The translations under genes and the position numbers were made by a program. Below, one piece after another: positions 25,901 through 33,901 of a DNA stretch of 64,000 bases (the stretch's first letter is position 1; every line of letters begins with the position of its first letter). Under the pieces are notes generated by a model. The model had not been told where the DNA came from. It was given only the letters and a program-made list of their open reading frames with translations, and did not search any database. This stretch comes from Apostichopus japonicus. Its lineage: Eukaryota; Echinodermata; Holothuroidea; Aspidochirotida; Stichopodidae. The DNA is taken from NCBI RefSeq assembly GCF_037975245.1, contig NC_092562.1, positions 31,248,554-31,312,553 of the forward strand, read 5' to 3'.

Positions 25901-27709
25901 TATCCCCAACATAGTACGGTACTAGGACATCCTGTCCACTGCCAATCTAACTATGAGTCAATGAGAGCAGGGACATCGCTAGAGGAGGGTGTGGGGGGTG
26001 TCTCAACCCCCCCCCAATATTGGCAAAATTGACGATAGTTGGAAAATTAGAGTGCGACAGTCGGAATTTCAGACTGTCGCACTCTAATTTTTCCGACTGT
26101 CGCAATTTAATTTTCATATATTCTTGTAATTTGTGAGTGACCTAAAAGTTTTGGTCAAGATTGACCTTTAATCAGTCATATTTACCACGTTTTCCTTGTC
26201 ACTTTGAGAAATTGTATCTCGCGATCCTTCTACTCCACCATAAAAAACTTTGTATGATTTTGAATACTCTAAAAAAAAAACCTAATAGAACAACGTTTGC
26301 CAGCTTCAATTCGGTTAATTTATGTATTAATTTTGCTATTTGGGTGGGTTGACTCTGTTTGCTAGCTTCAAGTAAGTTCAGGATTTACATTGTCTCTATG
26401 ATCTGTTTTTACCTCCATGCTATGATGTACGATTAAAACACTTACTGCTAATCTACGGAAGCTTAAAAGTGCCATCAACAGAAGAAAAACTTTGTCCCAT
26501 TAGTTAAATTTTACAGTAAAAATTGTTTCAATAACAAGATAAAATCTTATTAAAAATCAGAAAAATGTTGGATTGCTCAGTTGTTTTAACTGAGCAATTG
26601 AACAATTTTCTGAACAATGTTTAACAATGTTTAATTGACAACTTATCATATCTCGTAAATTGGACATTTTTCTGCAAAATGTTTAGTTGACAACTTATCA
26701 TAGCTCGTCAATTGGACATTTTGCTGGGTGGGGGGGGGGGGTACAAGGCAGCAGTCGGAATTTTCTGGCTCCAAAACCCATCCAGTTGGAATTTCAACCA
26801 CTACACTCCCCCCCCCCCCCAATCACCAGGCCTTAGCTATGTCCCTGAATGAGAGGATACATCAGTAGATTATATATCCCCAACATAGTACGGTACTTGT
26901 GTTTACTTGTAAGTTGAATTATAACTAATTTATATGATAAGTATATTATTGACTTGTAAATACTAATTTGAATGCAACTATCTAGGTGACGAATTATTAT
27001 TCAAATTATTTCACTTGCTACACTTGCCTAGAGACTGTACCTGTTTTACCGTAGGTATGCTTTATTGGCCCAAATATGCTAGATATTCAATTATGGTCAC
27101 CTTTTGTCAAAATTCTTAAACTGTTTTTATTACAACCTTCGAGAAACTTTTTACTCACTGGGATTATTCAGTCATCTTGTGTGTTCCTTAAAAATGTCTG
27201 AGAACAATTTGGAGGGTAAAGACCCATAGGAAAGTACTTTTTGAAAAATTCTAGCAATTATATATGCATGCTATAATTTGGGGCCTATTCTGACTACCTT
27301 TATATAGCTTTGAAATACAATTTTTTTTTTATTATTATTATTGATCCTATGGCCTTTCCAACCACCTGTAAGATGTTGTCATATGCCTGTTAGACAATAT
27401 GGTTAACACTTGTAGGCATATGGTGACAACAGGACATGAACGTAAATGAAAGCAACAAATTTAGTTATGGCAGCATTATTCCAGTATTGGCCAGCAGACC
27501 TAGGTCTCTTAAATAGAGTTAGGCTTAGTCTGGTCAATGGTAGTTTACCGATGCCGGGCAGTGTCATTGCCGCTATATAGTGACAGCTAATCGTGACATT
27601 TCTCTAACTTACCAAATGCAGGACCGATTCTTAACAGAAAAAGTAGAAACACTGTTATAGTCGCAGTTACCAACACAGGACATTTACTTCCACGTACAAT
27701 GCCAGCCAT
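4769..27709 (-). CDS. Second cell-surface receptor gene, 5' exons (signal peptide, two Ig-like, Tie-like EGF)
   Basis: Four minus-strand exons, all joining in phase 1: 27709-27613 (signal peptide), 23929-23597 and 17207-16902 (Ig-like), 4903-4769 (EGF). The all-phase-1 architecture is typical of exon-shuffled extracellular modules. The EGF exon (NGGVCSDLTGLCLCPPGF) and the preceding Ig closely resemble the start of the Tie receptor ectodomain (Ig then EGF repeats). The cytoplasmic part is beyond the left edge, so a tyrosine kinase, an RPTP or neither is possible. The head-to-tail RPTP neighbour makes a related receptor plausible (inference). Introns hold a foldback element, a TTAA-flanked element and a copia relic. 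Additional exons could be missed. Confidence 0.75.
4904..5020. repeat. Duplicated EGF-exon acceptor junction
   Basis: TCTGGACATTCTTAATTGTA (exon start plus acceptor) at 4893-4912 recurs as CTGGACATTCTAAAATGTAA near 4964, and the intron stretch AACATTGATGAATCA.TTTGCAT also recurs (~70-bp period). On the minus strand the second copy retains a ...TTTTAG acceptor and ~10 exon bases. Confidence 0.7.
5105..5222. repeat. Two-copy ~56-bp tandem repeat
   Basis: TATCCTTGAT.TA.TACAAAGT..CT and CAAATCTATTAAA.CATAC.. each occur twice in succession. Confidence 0.75.
5223..5945. other. Intronic sequence without recognised gene
   Basis: Within the large intron upstream of the EGF exon. Contains a GC-richer stretch (5220-5310, AGGCCGTAGCAAGG.. 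AGCGTAGCGCC) that looks like a hAT-element relic, but no paired end or duplication was found. Confidence 0.4.
5946..6800. mobile_element. Diverged copy of the GGCCTTGTT repeat family (copy A)
   Basis: Colinear with 10635-11507: shared GGCCTTGTTCA start, ATATCCGCTCTATCCAGTT, the 'latter-third' ACATTAAATG.CTTTGATGTT block, and TCATCCA.TTGAAGGGTTTG. Only the left end is preserved; the right part is replaced by a long hairpin (6628-6788). Confidence 0.7.
6628..6788. repeat. Long hairpin, arms ~60 bp
   Basis: TTTGAAATTTGAATACAGTA with TATACTATTTATGTGC on the left pairs with GCACATAAATAGTATACTGT and ATTCAAATTTCAAA on the right. An inner pair, GGCGCAGTGGT/ACCACTGCGCC, continues the stem. Confidence 0.85.
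6801..8229. other. Intronic sequence, nothing recognised
   Basis: AT-rich; open frames are short and without domain signal. Confidence 0.5.
8230..9978 (+). pseudogene. Ty1/copia retrotransposon pol relic
   Basis: Ordered pieces of a copia polyprotein in several frames: integrase C-terminus (TSFEAWTDEKPSIDHL; LLGYGTETKEYWQYDP; VFHSQDVLFKE, 8233-8470), reverse transcriptase (QMDMKTAFLNGSLGE near 8970; YVDDILLAGKG near 9180), RNase H (DDHMSTSGYLF; KSRKQKSVALSTAEAEYM, 9545-9660) and the copia C-terminal MLTKE motif (9905-9920). Frameshifts, stops and deletions make it nonfunctional. No LTRs identified. It sits inside the 12-kb intron before the EGF exon, antisense to the host gene. Confidence 0.93.
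9979..10634. other. Intronic AT-rich sequence, possible copia 3' flank
   Basis: No paired LTR visible and no exon signal. Confidence 0.4.
10635..11507. mobile_element. Non-autonomous TIR element of the GGCCTTGTT family (copy B)
   Basis: Left end GGCCTTGTTCATGCTTCAGA; the right end, reverse complemented, reads GGCCTTGTTTACATTTAAGA, giving imperfect ~24-bp TIRs. Internal sequence matches copy A at 5946. No coding capacity seen; target duplication not clear. Confidence 0.65.
11470..11979. repeat. Tandem duplication, ~284-bp period
   Basis: TTAATACGAAACTCATTCGT through GATCAGCTCTCAGCTGAGAC occurs at 11471-11677 and again at 11755-11976. The TTAA element starts right after the second copy. Confidence 0.9.
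11985..13674. mobile_element. TTAA-flanked DNA transposon (T2/Kolobok- or piggyBac-type, non-autonomous)
   Basis: TTAA at 11981-11984 and 13675-13678 flanks inverted ends AGTAGAACGATAGTGA and (reverse complement of the right end) AGAGGAACGATAGTGA. The TTAAAG(A/T)(G/A)G.. start and the TTAA duplication resemble T2/Kolobok MITEs. No transposase frame found in the 1.69 kb. Internal stretches include TGACGTCA-type sites (~12190, ~13455). Confidence 0.75.
13679..16330. other. Intronic sequence, no exon recognised
   Basis: Short frames only. Nothing on the minus strand has a cysteine or domain pattern comparable to the flanking Ig and EGF exons. Confidence 0.45.
16372..16530. repeat. ~53-bp tandem repeat, about 3 copies
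   Basis: CCAATACACATACCCCGAA and CAAAACGGGAGAGGCACTGC recur in order; the first copy is partial. Confidence 0.85.
16902..17207 (-). CDS. Ig-like extracellular exon 2 of the second gene
   Basis: 306 bp, phase 1 at both ends, 102 residues, acceptor attacag, donor gtgggt. Starts DCVLVSLPNDLNF, has a core Trp (LRWRRDG) and two further Cys (SSCVGKTSC), and ends VHAIMNVIVRG. It lies just before the EGF exon, the position of the Ig domain that precedes the EGF repeats in Tie receptors. Confidence 0.83.
17215..19072. other. Intronic sequence between the two Ig-like exons
   Basis: AT-rich, no further gene or large repeat seen. Confidence 0.45.
19754..20026 (-). CDS. 90-codon open frame, left arm of the foldback element
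   Basis: Starts MTLKYSTIPRLKTHGTSKQA and reads outward. No recognised domain. Differs from the right-arm copy by about 11 substitutions (roughly 5 silent, 6 replacing), which does not indicate strong protein-level selection. It may simply be open by chance in a conserved arm. Confidence 0.3.
   Translation of the reverse strand: MTLKYSTIPRLKTHGTSKQAKTFFVKIPNFEDFSFQNKAKHPPEIFCTNRVVLYLFQKKLSDFLNLTRFELLAVKDDLFCTSEQFNNFIN
20050..20545. repeat. Central nested palindromes of the foldback element
   Basis: The innermost part of both arms: CAACCAGTACACACATATGT pairs with its inverse near 20450, and short GTACAGT/ACTGTAC palindromes recur in it. Confidence 0.8.
20583..20855 (+). CDS. 90-codon open frame, right arm of the foldback element
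   Basis: Mirror copy of the left-arm frame, also intact from Met to stop and reading outward. Changes relative to the left copy include K/N, F/Y, D/N, L/F, E/Q and F/L. Confidence 0.3.
   Translation: MTLKYSTIPRLKTHGTSNQAKTFYVKIPNFEDFSFQNKAKHPPEIFCTNRVVLYLFQKKLSNFFNLTRFELLAVKDDLFCTSQQLNNFIN
21547..23590. other. Intronic sequence, nothing recognised
   Basis: A 114-codon plus-strand frame at 22111-22455 has no domain similarity I can see. Confidence 0.45.
23597..23929 (-). CDS. Ig-like extracellular exon 1 of the second gene
   Basis: 333 bp, phase 1 at both ends, 111 residues, acceptor taccag, donor gtatat. Begins QSDPPYVAVVKSPVAT and ends TGIYTITVTEDESPVEWRVL followed by VTNEAG, an Ig-like strand F/G pattern (G.Y.I.VT) without the usual Cys pair. 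Contains N-glycosylation motifs (NVT, NIS). Confidence 0.85.
23935..25830. other. Intronic sequence with poly-C tract and hAT-like end fragment
   Basis: A C-rich tract lies at 24331-24365. GCGGGATCCCGG.. at 24630-24690 has the look of a hAT terminal region but no partner end was found. Confidence 0.4.
25836..26905. repeat. Two-copy ~85-bp tandem repeat, second copy split by a hAT insertion
   Basis: ACTAGGACATCCTGTCCACT at 25836 and 25921; the rest of the unit (GAGGATACATCAG..TTATATATCCCCAACATAG) appears at ~25878 and again, after the insertion, at 26852-26890. Confidence 0.85.
25968..26847. mobile_element. Non-autonomous hAT element with 8-bp target duplication
   Basis: 880 bp with ends CAGGGACATCGCTAG and (reverse complement) CAGGGACATAGCTAA, flanked exactly by AATGAGAG at 25960-25967 and 26848-26855. 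An 8-bp duplication and CAGGG termini are the hAT hallmark. It interrupts a tandem repeat, so the empty site is reconstructable. Internal inverted motifs (GACTGTCGCACTCTAATTTT) and opposed G/C homopolymers; no transposase. Confidence 0.9.
27613..27709 (-). CDS. First coding exon: signal peptide of the second receptor gene
   Basis: 97 bp from ATG to donor gtaagt, 32 codons plus one base (phase 1). Encodes MAGIVRGSKCPVLVTATITV and then a Leu/Phe-rich core, a classic signal peptide. The next exon begins in the matching phase. A paralogous 97-bp exon lies at 33143-33239. Confidence 0.88.
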
Positions 27710-27902
27710 TTTGTCCCGAATAAAGGTAGTCGGCCTTGACAAGGCTGAGGAGTTCTTGATTGTTACCCTCTGTAACTTGTACGGGGATCCGTGTGTTTAG
27801 ACCCTACGGGAATGTTGTTCTGCTACCGTTGCGCGAGAATCGCAGTGTAAGTTAATAGAGATGTGTGTGTGACTTGTGTGCTATTTACTTACTGGATGTT
27901 AT
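27710..27902 (-). other. Probable 5' UTR/proximal promoter of the second receptor gene
   Basis: Lies between the first ATG and the conserved CCAAT block. No open frame or repeat stands out. The transcription start is not visible. Confidence 0.35.
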
Positions 27903-27960
27903 AATGGAACTGCGTCATTGGCTCGAACTTTCAAAGACATATTGGGCTGAACCATTATCA
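27903..27960 (-). promoter_or_regulatory. CCAAT-containing upstream block of the second receptor gene
   Basis: Minus-strand AGCCAATGAC lies about 200 bp upstream of the ATG at 27709 in a stretch similar to 33446-33495. No convincing TATA box seen. Confidence 0.4.
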
Positions 27961-28280
27961 CGCACGGGGAAACAGATAAAACAATCTTAGATTAAGGAGC
28001 AAGGAAGGGTCAAGGAAGAGGAAAGGAAGAGGAAAGAAAGGGAAAAGGAGAACAAACCCTGGAAATAAATGTAGTAAAAACATGAGCAAGAGTGATCTCA
28101 CAATGCTACCGCTTCCGGACCACTGGACTTACATATTGGGGGTTTCAGATATATTCCAGTGTGCTGTTGACTTTACTGAATCACTATCAGGGAACATTAT
28201 GATATAACAAGGGCAACTGTGACTGTGTCACAGCTGACGTTCCCATCACCACCACCCCCCCCCCCACACACACACACAGT

Positions 28281-28327
28281 GTCTTAGCATGGAGCTATAA
28301 ACCAGGTTTATAGCTCCATGGTCTTAG
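28281..28327. repeat. 33-bp perfect palindrome flanked by a 7-bp direct repeat
   Basis: 16-bp arms CATGGAGCTATAAACC / GGTTTATAGCTCCATG around a single A (28288-28320), exactly bounded by GTCTTAG on both sides. Confidence 0.9.
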
Positions 28328-28329
28328 CC

Positions 28330-29780
28330 AGACATTTCAAATAGGGTGCCTCATCTGTTACTGATTGCTCACGAGACTATCCATCTGGCGCAGAGTAGAT
28401 TTAGATTATTGATACAATGAGAGAAAAGTTTTGTTTTGTTTTTTTTAATAGGTAGCATGGACTTCGTATAAAACTTGAGAGTGGTACTACGGTTTCTATA
28501 AATGCTATTATCTGTGTTTTCCGCATTCCGTTGCGGCAGTGTAGCTTTTGATGTATGTGCGGTATAACAGCGGTCACATGACTAATTCACCTATTATGAT
28601 TAGACATTACCTATACTGGCATGAACAACAGGCCTCAAATTTCACAAGTTTTAAGGCAAGGCCACTAGCCAACTAGCATCATACCAAAGGGCAACAAGGT
28701 GATAAAGAATAAACATCATGAAACAATTTCTGTCCCAGGTCCTGGCGGCTGTTTTAAAGAAGCAGAATAGTAGAAGGTGGTCTCTCTCACTTTGCTTTCC
28801 TTTTTGTCAACAGAATTATTTATCCCCTACTATTATTCGAATCCTTCCTCACCCTTAGCAAAGTCAACCATCATTATGGTATCTCAACTCATAAATTTAT
28901 GGACAGACTCTGCTTATGGGGGTATCTCATGTAAATTGTAAACCCTATCAGTTTACTGGAGTAGTCTTCAATCCATGCCAACACTAATTTGACAGAATAA
29001 CATTCAAACAAAAATGCCTTTTTGAGTTTGATGGGTTGTTATAGGGGTGGTAAGGCTTATAGGGTTAAAAATGCTGAAAATTATTCCCAAAACAGGTAAG
29101 TCCAACCGACGCGCTCTGTGCGTGTGATCATAGAGCATGCGATATAGCCTACGTGTTCGGTTATCTTCCCATTCTTTTTTTTCTTTTTTTTTGTGGGAAA
29201 ATTGGATTTACACACGAAACACTCCCTGCAGGGTAGGAATTAAGATTTGGCTTTGGGGGGCTAATTTGGAAAATGAAAAGTAAAAACGCCCCTCTTAATG
29301 TATTAACGAGGGCTTTGTTAAAGGTTTAGGGAGGCTCTTTTCCAAAGTTTAATATGCTGTTTACGGAAATGGTTGTAAGCATTCAACAGGTTAGAGTAAG
29401 CACAATTACCCGCTTCTTAGTGCTGTGACCGTATAGGTTTATAGCAAATTCATTAAAAGTTTAATCACAAAAAGTTGTGAGCGTTTAGCAAATAACGTCA
29501 AGCCACCAAATATATGACGAAAAATCAATAACCCATCAACTGAAATAGAAAACACAGGTTTACTTCCGCTGAAGGTGCCCTTTCCTTAAATCATGTATTT
29601 TTTCGTGTGTGGATAAAATCACTCACCACCAAATACGAAACCATTATACCGCTGAAAAGTTATCGAAGTTAAAACATTCAATCCATCGCCACAGCAACGG
29701 TGTACGTAAAATACAACATTCACTTTTTCAGACATAGCACATACCTTCCAAACAACTGCCGATTTCCAGCAAATTGAAAG
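28330..29780. other. Upstream intergenic sequence, no gene recognised
   Basis: Contains T-rich tracts (~28438, ~29175), but no exon or element ends could be paired. Confidence 0.45.
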
Positions 29781-29787
29781 TTGTTGA

Positions 29788-30250
29788 CAAAGCTACGCAT
29801 TTTTTTTTTGGCAAACCGATGGTTAGGCTACATTTCCCATTGACTTAGTGTGGTTGTTAGGCTAACATATGGTCGAAGGTTGCAGTATTTAATGGATATT
29901 TTAGTTCTAGCTAACTGCGTCACAATTTCAACGAATAAAGAGATGCTTAGGCTAGATTTCCAGTTGACTACGTTTGGTGTTGAGCTACCATGCACGCGAC
30001 AATAGCAGCAAAGAGAGTATGTAAACAAAGCTACGCAAAGTATTGTTTTTTTGTTTGTTTTTTTGCAAACCGATGGTTAGGCTACATTTCCCATTGACTT
30101 AATGTGGTTGTTAGGCTAACATGTGGTCGAAGATTGCGGTTTTTCATGGATATTTTTTATTTGCGACACAACTTGAGCGAATAAACAGATGGCTAGGTTA
30201 GATTTTTCTATGTTGACTTAGTGTGAAGTTAGGCTACCATGTGGTCGGAT
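29788..30250. repeat. ~125/250-bp tandem repeat
   Basis: GCAAACCGATGGTTAGGCTA..CATTTCCCATTGACTTA at 29811 and 30064; shorter related units start near 29936 and 30181. Confidence 0.8.
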
Positions 30251-30389
30251 ATTTGTGGGGATTTTAGGTTATTGTCGCTGGTACTGAAATTGCTTAGTGG
30301 AGGCCGTAATTTGCCAGTGACTGTACGGAAAGTTCCAGATGATTGTGAGCGACCCTCAGGCCTCCCGCACTGCTTCAAATTTTATGCGG

Positions 30390-30725
30390 GATTGTGAGAA
30401 CTGCTTGCGCGATTCGCGCTGCTACTGCGAACCCTAGCTTAAAGGCATGGAAGACCCCAGCCAGCAAGCCGACGCCGGGCCACCGGCGGCATATCAGCGG
30501 CATTTCGGCAGCGGCAAACCGCTTCATACCCGCCGGTGGGCCGACGTCAGCTAACACGCGGTTTGCCGACGTCGGCCTGCCGCCTTCGGCCCGGCGGCGG
30601 TGAGCCCTCGGTAAAGGAGCGGTTTACCGCCGGCGGGCCGACGGCGGACGAGGGCCGAGATGCCACCGGCGGCAAGTTAGCGGCATACCGCCGGGGAGCC
30701 GGAGGCGTCATGCCGATATCGCTTA
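30390..30725. other. GC-rich island of CCGGCGG-type repeats
   Basis: About 335 bp of markedly GC-rich DNA in an AT-rich setting, with repeated GCCGGCGG/CCGCCGGCGGGCC/GGCATACCGCCGG motifs. Open frames across it are Arg/Ala/Pro-rich as expected from composition; no protein family recognised. Confidence 0.6.
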
Positions 30726-31016
30726 CTGTACGTATTTAAGCCGTTTTGAGTGACCTGTTCATAATGTTAGCTGGATATTTCTCGGTAAAAGATGAGCAAA
30801 TTAAATTTGCCGTCAGATTATCGTTCTATAACATAACAGATCCGCTTGGACTTATGGATTACGTGTTAATTCTTTAAATCATAATTATAGTTACATCTGC
30901 AGTGATCCTTTGCAATCTCTTAACAGTGCAAAATGTTTCATATATGAATATTACACCGGCCGTTCCAATCCAGTAAAGCTGCATCGGCGCCGCGTGCATG
31001 GCAAAGCCATATATAT

Positions 31017-31836
31017 GACAAACACCGCATATATCCTCGTATTAATATCCTCGTATTAATTCGAATACTTACGTGTATTAAATCATACATGGCATGTCTT
31101 ATAGCTGTCACCCACATAAGCCTCGCCAGTTCAATAAATGAGAGATGACAAAGTTAGTCTCTATTGACGTACGCCCTGGCCAACGTACTAAATCTAGACA
31201 ACAGCATGACTTAATATACGCGTATATATATATTTGAATTAATACGTGTGCATGGACTTAGCCAGGGGGAGCAATCACTCCCCAACCTCCCCACCCCTCC
31301 ACATTAAGTACCGCGAAATTAAAATTAAATAGTAAAAAGTAGGAAATATCATGAAAGCCCTCTTTTCAGGATGAAGGAAGCTAAGCGACCCTTCTCAATC
31401 TTACCCCTGGAAGTTCGTCTACTACAGACGGAGGCTTAATAGGAACATAGGAAGGAAAAAAGTTGTCCTCAAATCCCAAAATGATGATTTTTTTATCTCA
31501 TAATTTTTGACTTTGTATCTCAAAATTTTGAGATTAAAATTAAAACAAATCTCTTGTCATCCTATCAAGGATATTAAAATATTAAAATATTGAATTTAAA
31601 GTCAAATGTTGACCTTTTTATTGTACTTTTTATGTCATGATTTTGACTTTAACAATCAAAATTTGGAAATAAAAGGTCAAGATTCGGACATTCGAATTAA
31701 TTCGTGTTTATATTCGAATTAATACGCGGATATATTTATACCTTATGATTGACTAAATATATAATACACGTATTTGTTCGAATTTATACGCGTATATATT
31801 CAAATTTGTACGCGGATATATTATGCGGTGTTTGTC
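31017..31836. mobile_element. MITE-like element with subterminal TTCGAATTAATACGCG-type repeats
   Basis: Ends GACAAACACCGCATA and TATGCGGTGTTTGTC form ~15-20-bp TIRs. Inside both ends, variants of TTCGAATTAATACG and ACGCGTATATAT recur. No coding sequence. The target duplication is not evident. Confidence 0.6.
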
Positions 31837-32064
31837 CTACATGGCTTCCCATACGCGTTTGCCGCCGATCACGTAAACTTTAAGCCTACGTGAAACGTTC
31901 CGATCCGTCATCGAACCAGAACACAAGGAAAGTGAACCAGACGATATTCGTTTCGACGCATGCGCCCCAAACCGCGTGCGGCCATCTGAAAAAGTTGACT
32001 TTCGGTTGCTTGCAAGTGACGTTTTGTTCGTGTCTCTGCAAAATGCAGACAGTAATGAAACGTG

Positions 32065-32525
32065 ATAACCAGGGGGATGGGCATTTTGGGGGTCTACTGG
32101 CAGTGGTACCCCACTAATAGAAATTACTGGAAACGCCTATCCCTTACATATGAAGTGATACCTTTCATTTTCCAGTAGGTTTCAACTGGTTACCCCATGA
32201 GCTGACCTGGGTCAATGAGGGGGATGGGCATTTTGAGGGTCTACTGGCAGGGGTACCCCACTAATATAAATTACTGGAAATGTCCATCCCTTAAAAAAAG
32301 AATACTGCCAATCATTTTCCAGTAGTTTTCAACTGGTTACCTCATGAGCTGACCTAGGTCAATGAGGGGAGGGGAATTTGGGGTCTGGCAGGGATACCCC
32401 ACCAATAAAAACTCCGGAAAATGCCCATCCCTTGTATCTGAAGTCCTAACCATCATTTTCCAGTAGGTTTCAAAAGGTTACCCCATAAGCTGACCTAGGC
32501 CATCCGTGAGGGGTGAATTATTGAT
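32065..32525. repeat. ~148-bp tandem repeat, 3-4 copies
   Basis: GGGGATGGGCATTTT.GGGTC..ACTGGCAG.GGTACCCC recurs at ~32070, 32218 and (diverged) 32364, with TTTTCCAGTAG.TTTCAA in each unit. Confidence 0.85.
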
Positions 32526-32529
32526 GACT

Positions 32530-33140
32530 GGCGAAGCTACCCCCCCCCCCCCTCCCACCAATAATTACTGGCGATGGTCATTTGTTGCTATTGTGGCCAT
32601 ACCTGACACATTGTACTTACTTTGATGTGGCTACCATAAAAGCTGATCTAGTTTAGCTTGTAGGTGACTTTAAAATTGTTCTCCCAGCCACACCCACCAC
32701 ATCCGGTTTGCCAGTAATCTGGTTTCATATACGGGAATGCACTGTGAACATTTGGCAATTGGTTACCTTCCCAGCTAACCAAACCCTCTGTTGTTTCAGG
32801 AGGGTTCATGTACAGTTTAGGCCTTACCATCGTTTCTTTACAAAAGTTCAGACAATTAATAGAAACTCTTCAAGTCTTTGTTCATTTTTGACAACCATTG
32901 TAAGTAATTATGCTACAATCTGCCATAAGAATACAACAAATTAAAAGCCTCATTCAGCTTCAACCCAACTTGTGGTCAAGAAGTGTTACAGTAATGGGTT
33001 TGGGCGAGCAAGTGGGACACTTTTTACCTGGAAAATCAAAGTACTACAGAAAAAAGCAAATATTGTTTCAAAATGCTACGTCTTTCGTGGAATTTTCGCG
33101 GTGGAGCCATTATGCCTAGAAATTGAACACTATCTTTATT
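32530..33140. other. Sequence downstream of the duplicated first exon
   Basis: No Ig-like or other exon following the 33143 donor was found on the minus strand here. Confidence 0.4.
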
Positions 33141-33142
33141 AC

Positions 33143-33239
33143 CAATCGTTGAAGAGAAGCTTAACAGAAATAAAAGAAACACGATTGAAGTCCCGGTTAG
33201 CAAGGTGGTTCTTCCACCCTCAGGCACACTGCTAGCCAT
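33143..33239 (-). CDS. Paralogous signal-peptide first exon (alternative first exon or third gene)
   Basis: 97 bp from ATG to donor gtaata, phase 1, exactly the length and phase of the 27613-27709 exon. The protein starts MASSVPEGGRTTLLTGTSIV and shares the FLLFLL core with the other copy. About 210 bp upstream both copies have a GTCATTGGCT.GAAC block (AGCCAATGAC on the coding strand, a CCAAT box). It could be an alternative promoter/first exon for the gene at 27.7 kb or the only surviving exon of another tandem copy; I found no downstream exon specific to it. Confidence 0.7.
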
Positions 33240-33445
33240 TTTGATTAACAAGAGAAAATATATCACAGCCTTTATTTCACCAGGTAGTTCCTTGTTGTCA
33301 CTCTACAGGTGACTTCTCAAGGAATTCAAAGCGTCGAAGAAATGCAAATAGTGTCTTGTTTGGACAGTATATGTGACTATCGATGTTCAGTCGCCCATTA
33401 CGTGGTTAGACTGCCGTAGAGTTTAGGATATATCGTTACTTACTA

Positions 33446-33495
33446 GTGAAATGTCATTGGCTGGAACGTTTGGAAAGAACCATTATTACCTATGG
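33446..33495 (-). promoter_or_regulatory. CCAAT-containing upstream block of the duplicated first exon
   Basis: On the minus strand this reads ..AACGTTCCAGCCAATGAC.., about 210 bp upstream of the 33239 ATG. The same block with small changes occurs upstream of the 27709 ATG. Conservation between paralogues suggests core promoter function (inference). Confidence 0.4.
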
Positions 33496-33901
33496 GGAAT
33501 GACACTATGGGAAATAAAGAAACAGGCCTTGTATTTCATACACGTACGAGGAGGGTTGTACCGAAAACTCTTGCCTTCTGGTAGGCTACTTTCCAAAATG
33601 CAGATCAGTGGGGGGCATTGTCCCATCAATTTATCTGCCAGCCCCCACCCCCCCCCCGACAAAGAAAATGCCAGAATTTCATTCAGTTTTTTCTCCAAAA
33701 AATATCATTCCCCGTTGAAAAGCAATTCCCATTGCCCCTCCCCTAAAAGCAAACGTCTAGCAAATTCATATTGATAACGTCCTGATTGAAAGCACATATT
33801 TTACAATGCTAAGCAGCTGCATGAAGCGAACAATAGTTGTATATACACTGTTCAGAACAAGATACCTGCAGGGAAGTCCACATTGCATATCTCATCGCGA
33901 G

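Noticed and set aside
30375-30739. Arg/Ala/Pro-rich open frames in the GC-rich island
   Set aside because: Open in several overlapping frames on both strands, as expected from GC-rich composition; no domain.
32648-32830. 60-codon minus-strand frame (ends WENNFKVTYKLN), candidate exon after the duplicated first exon
   Set aside because: No recognisable domain, no convincing acceptor in phase 1, ends in a stop; not supported as a continuation of the signal-peptide exon.
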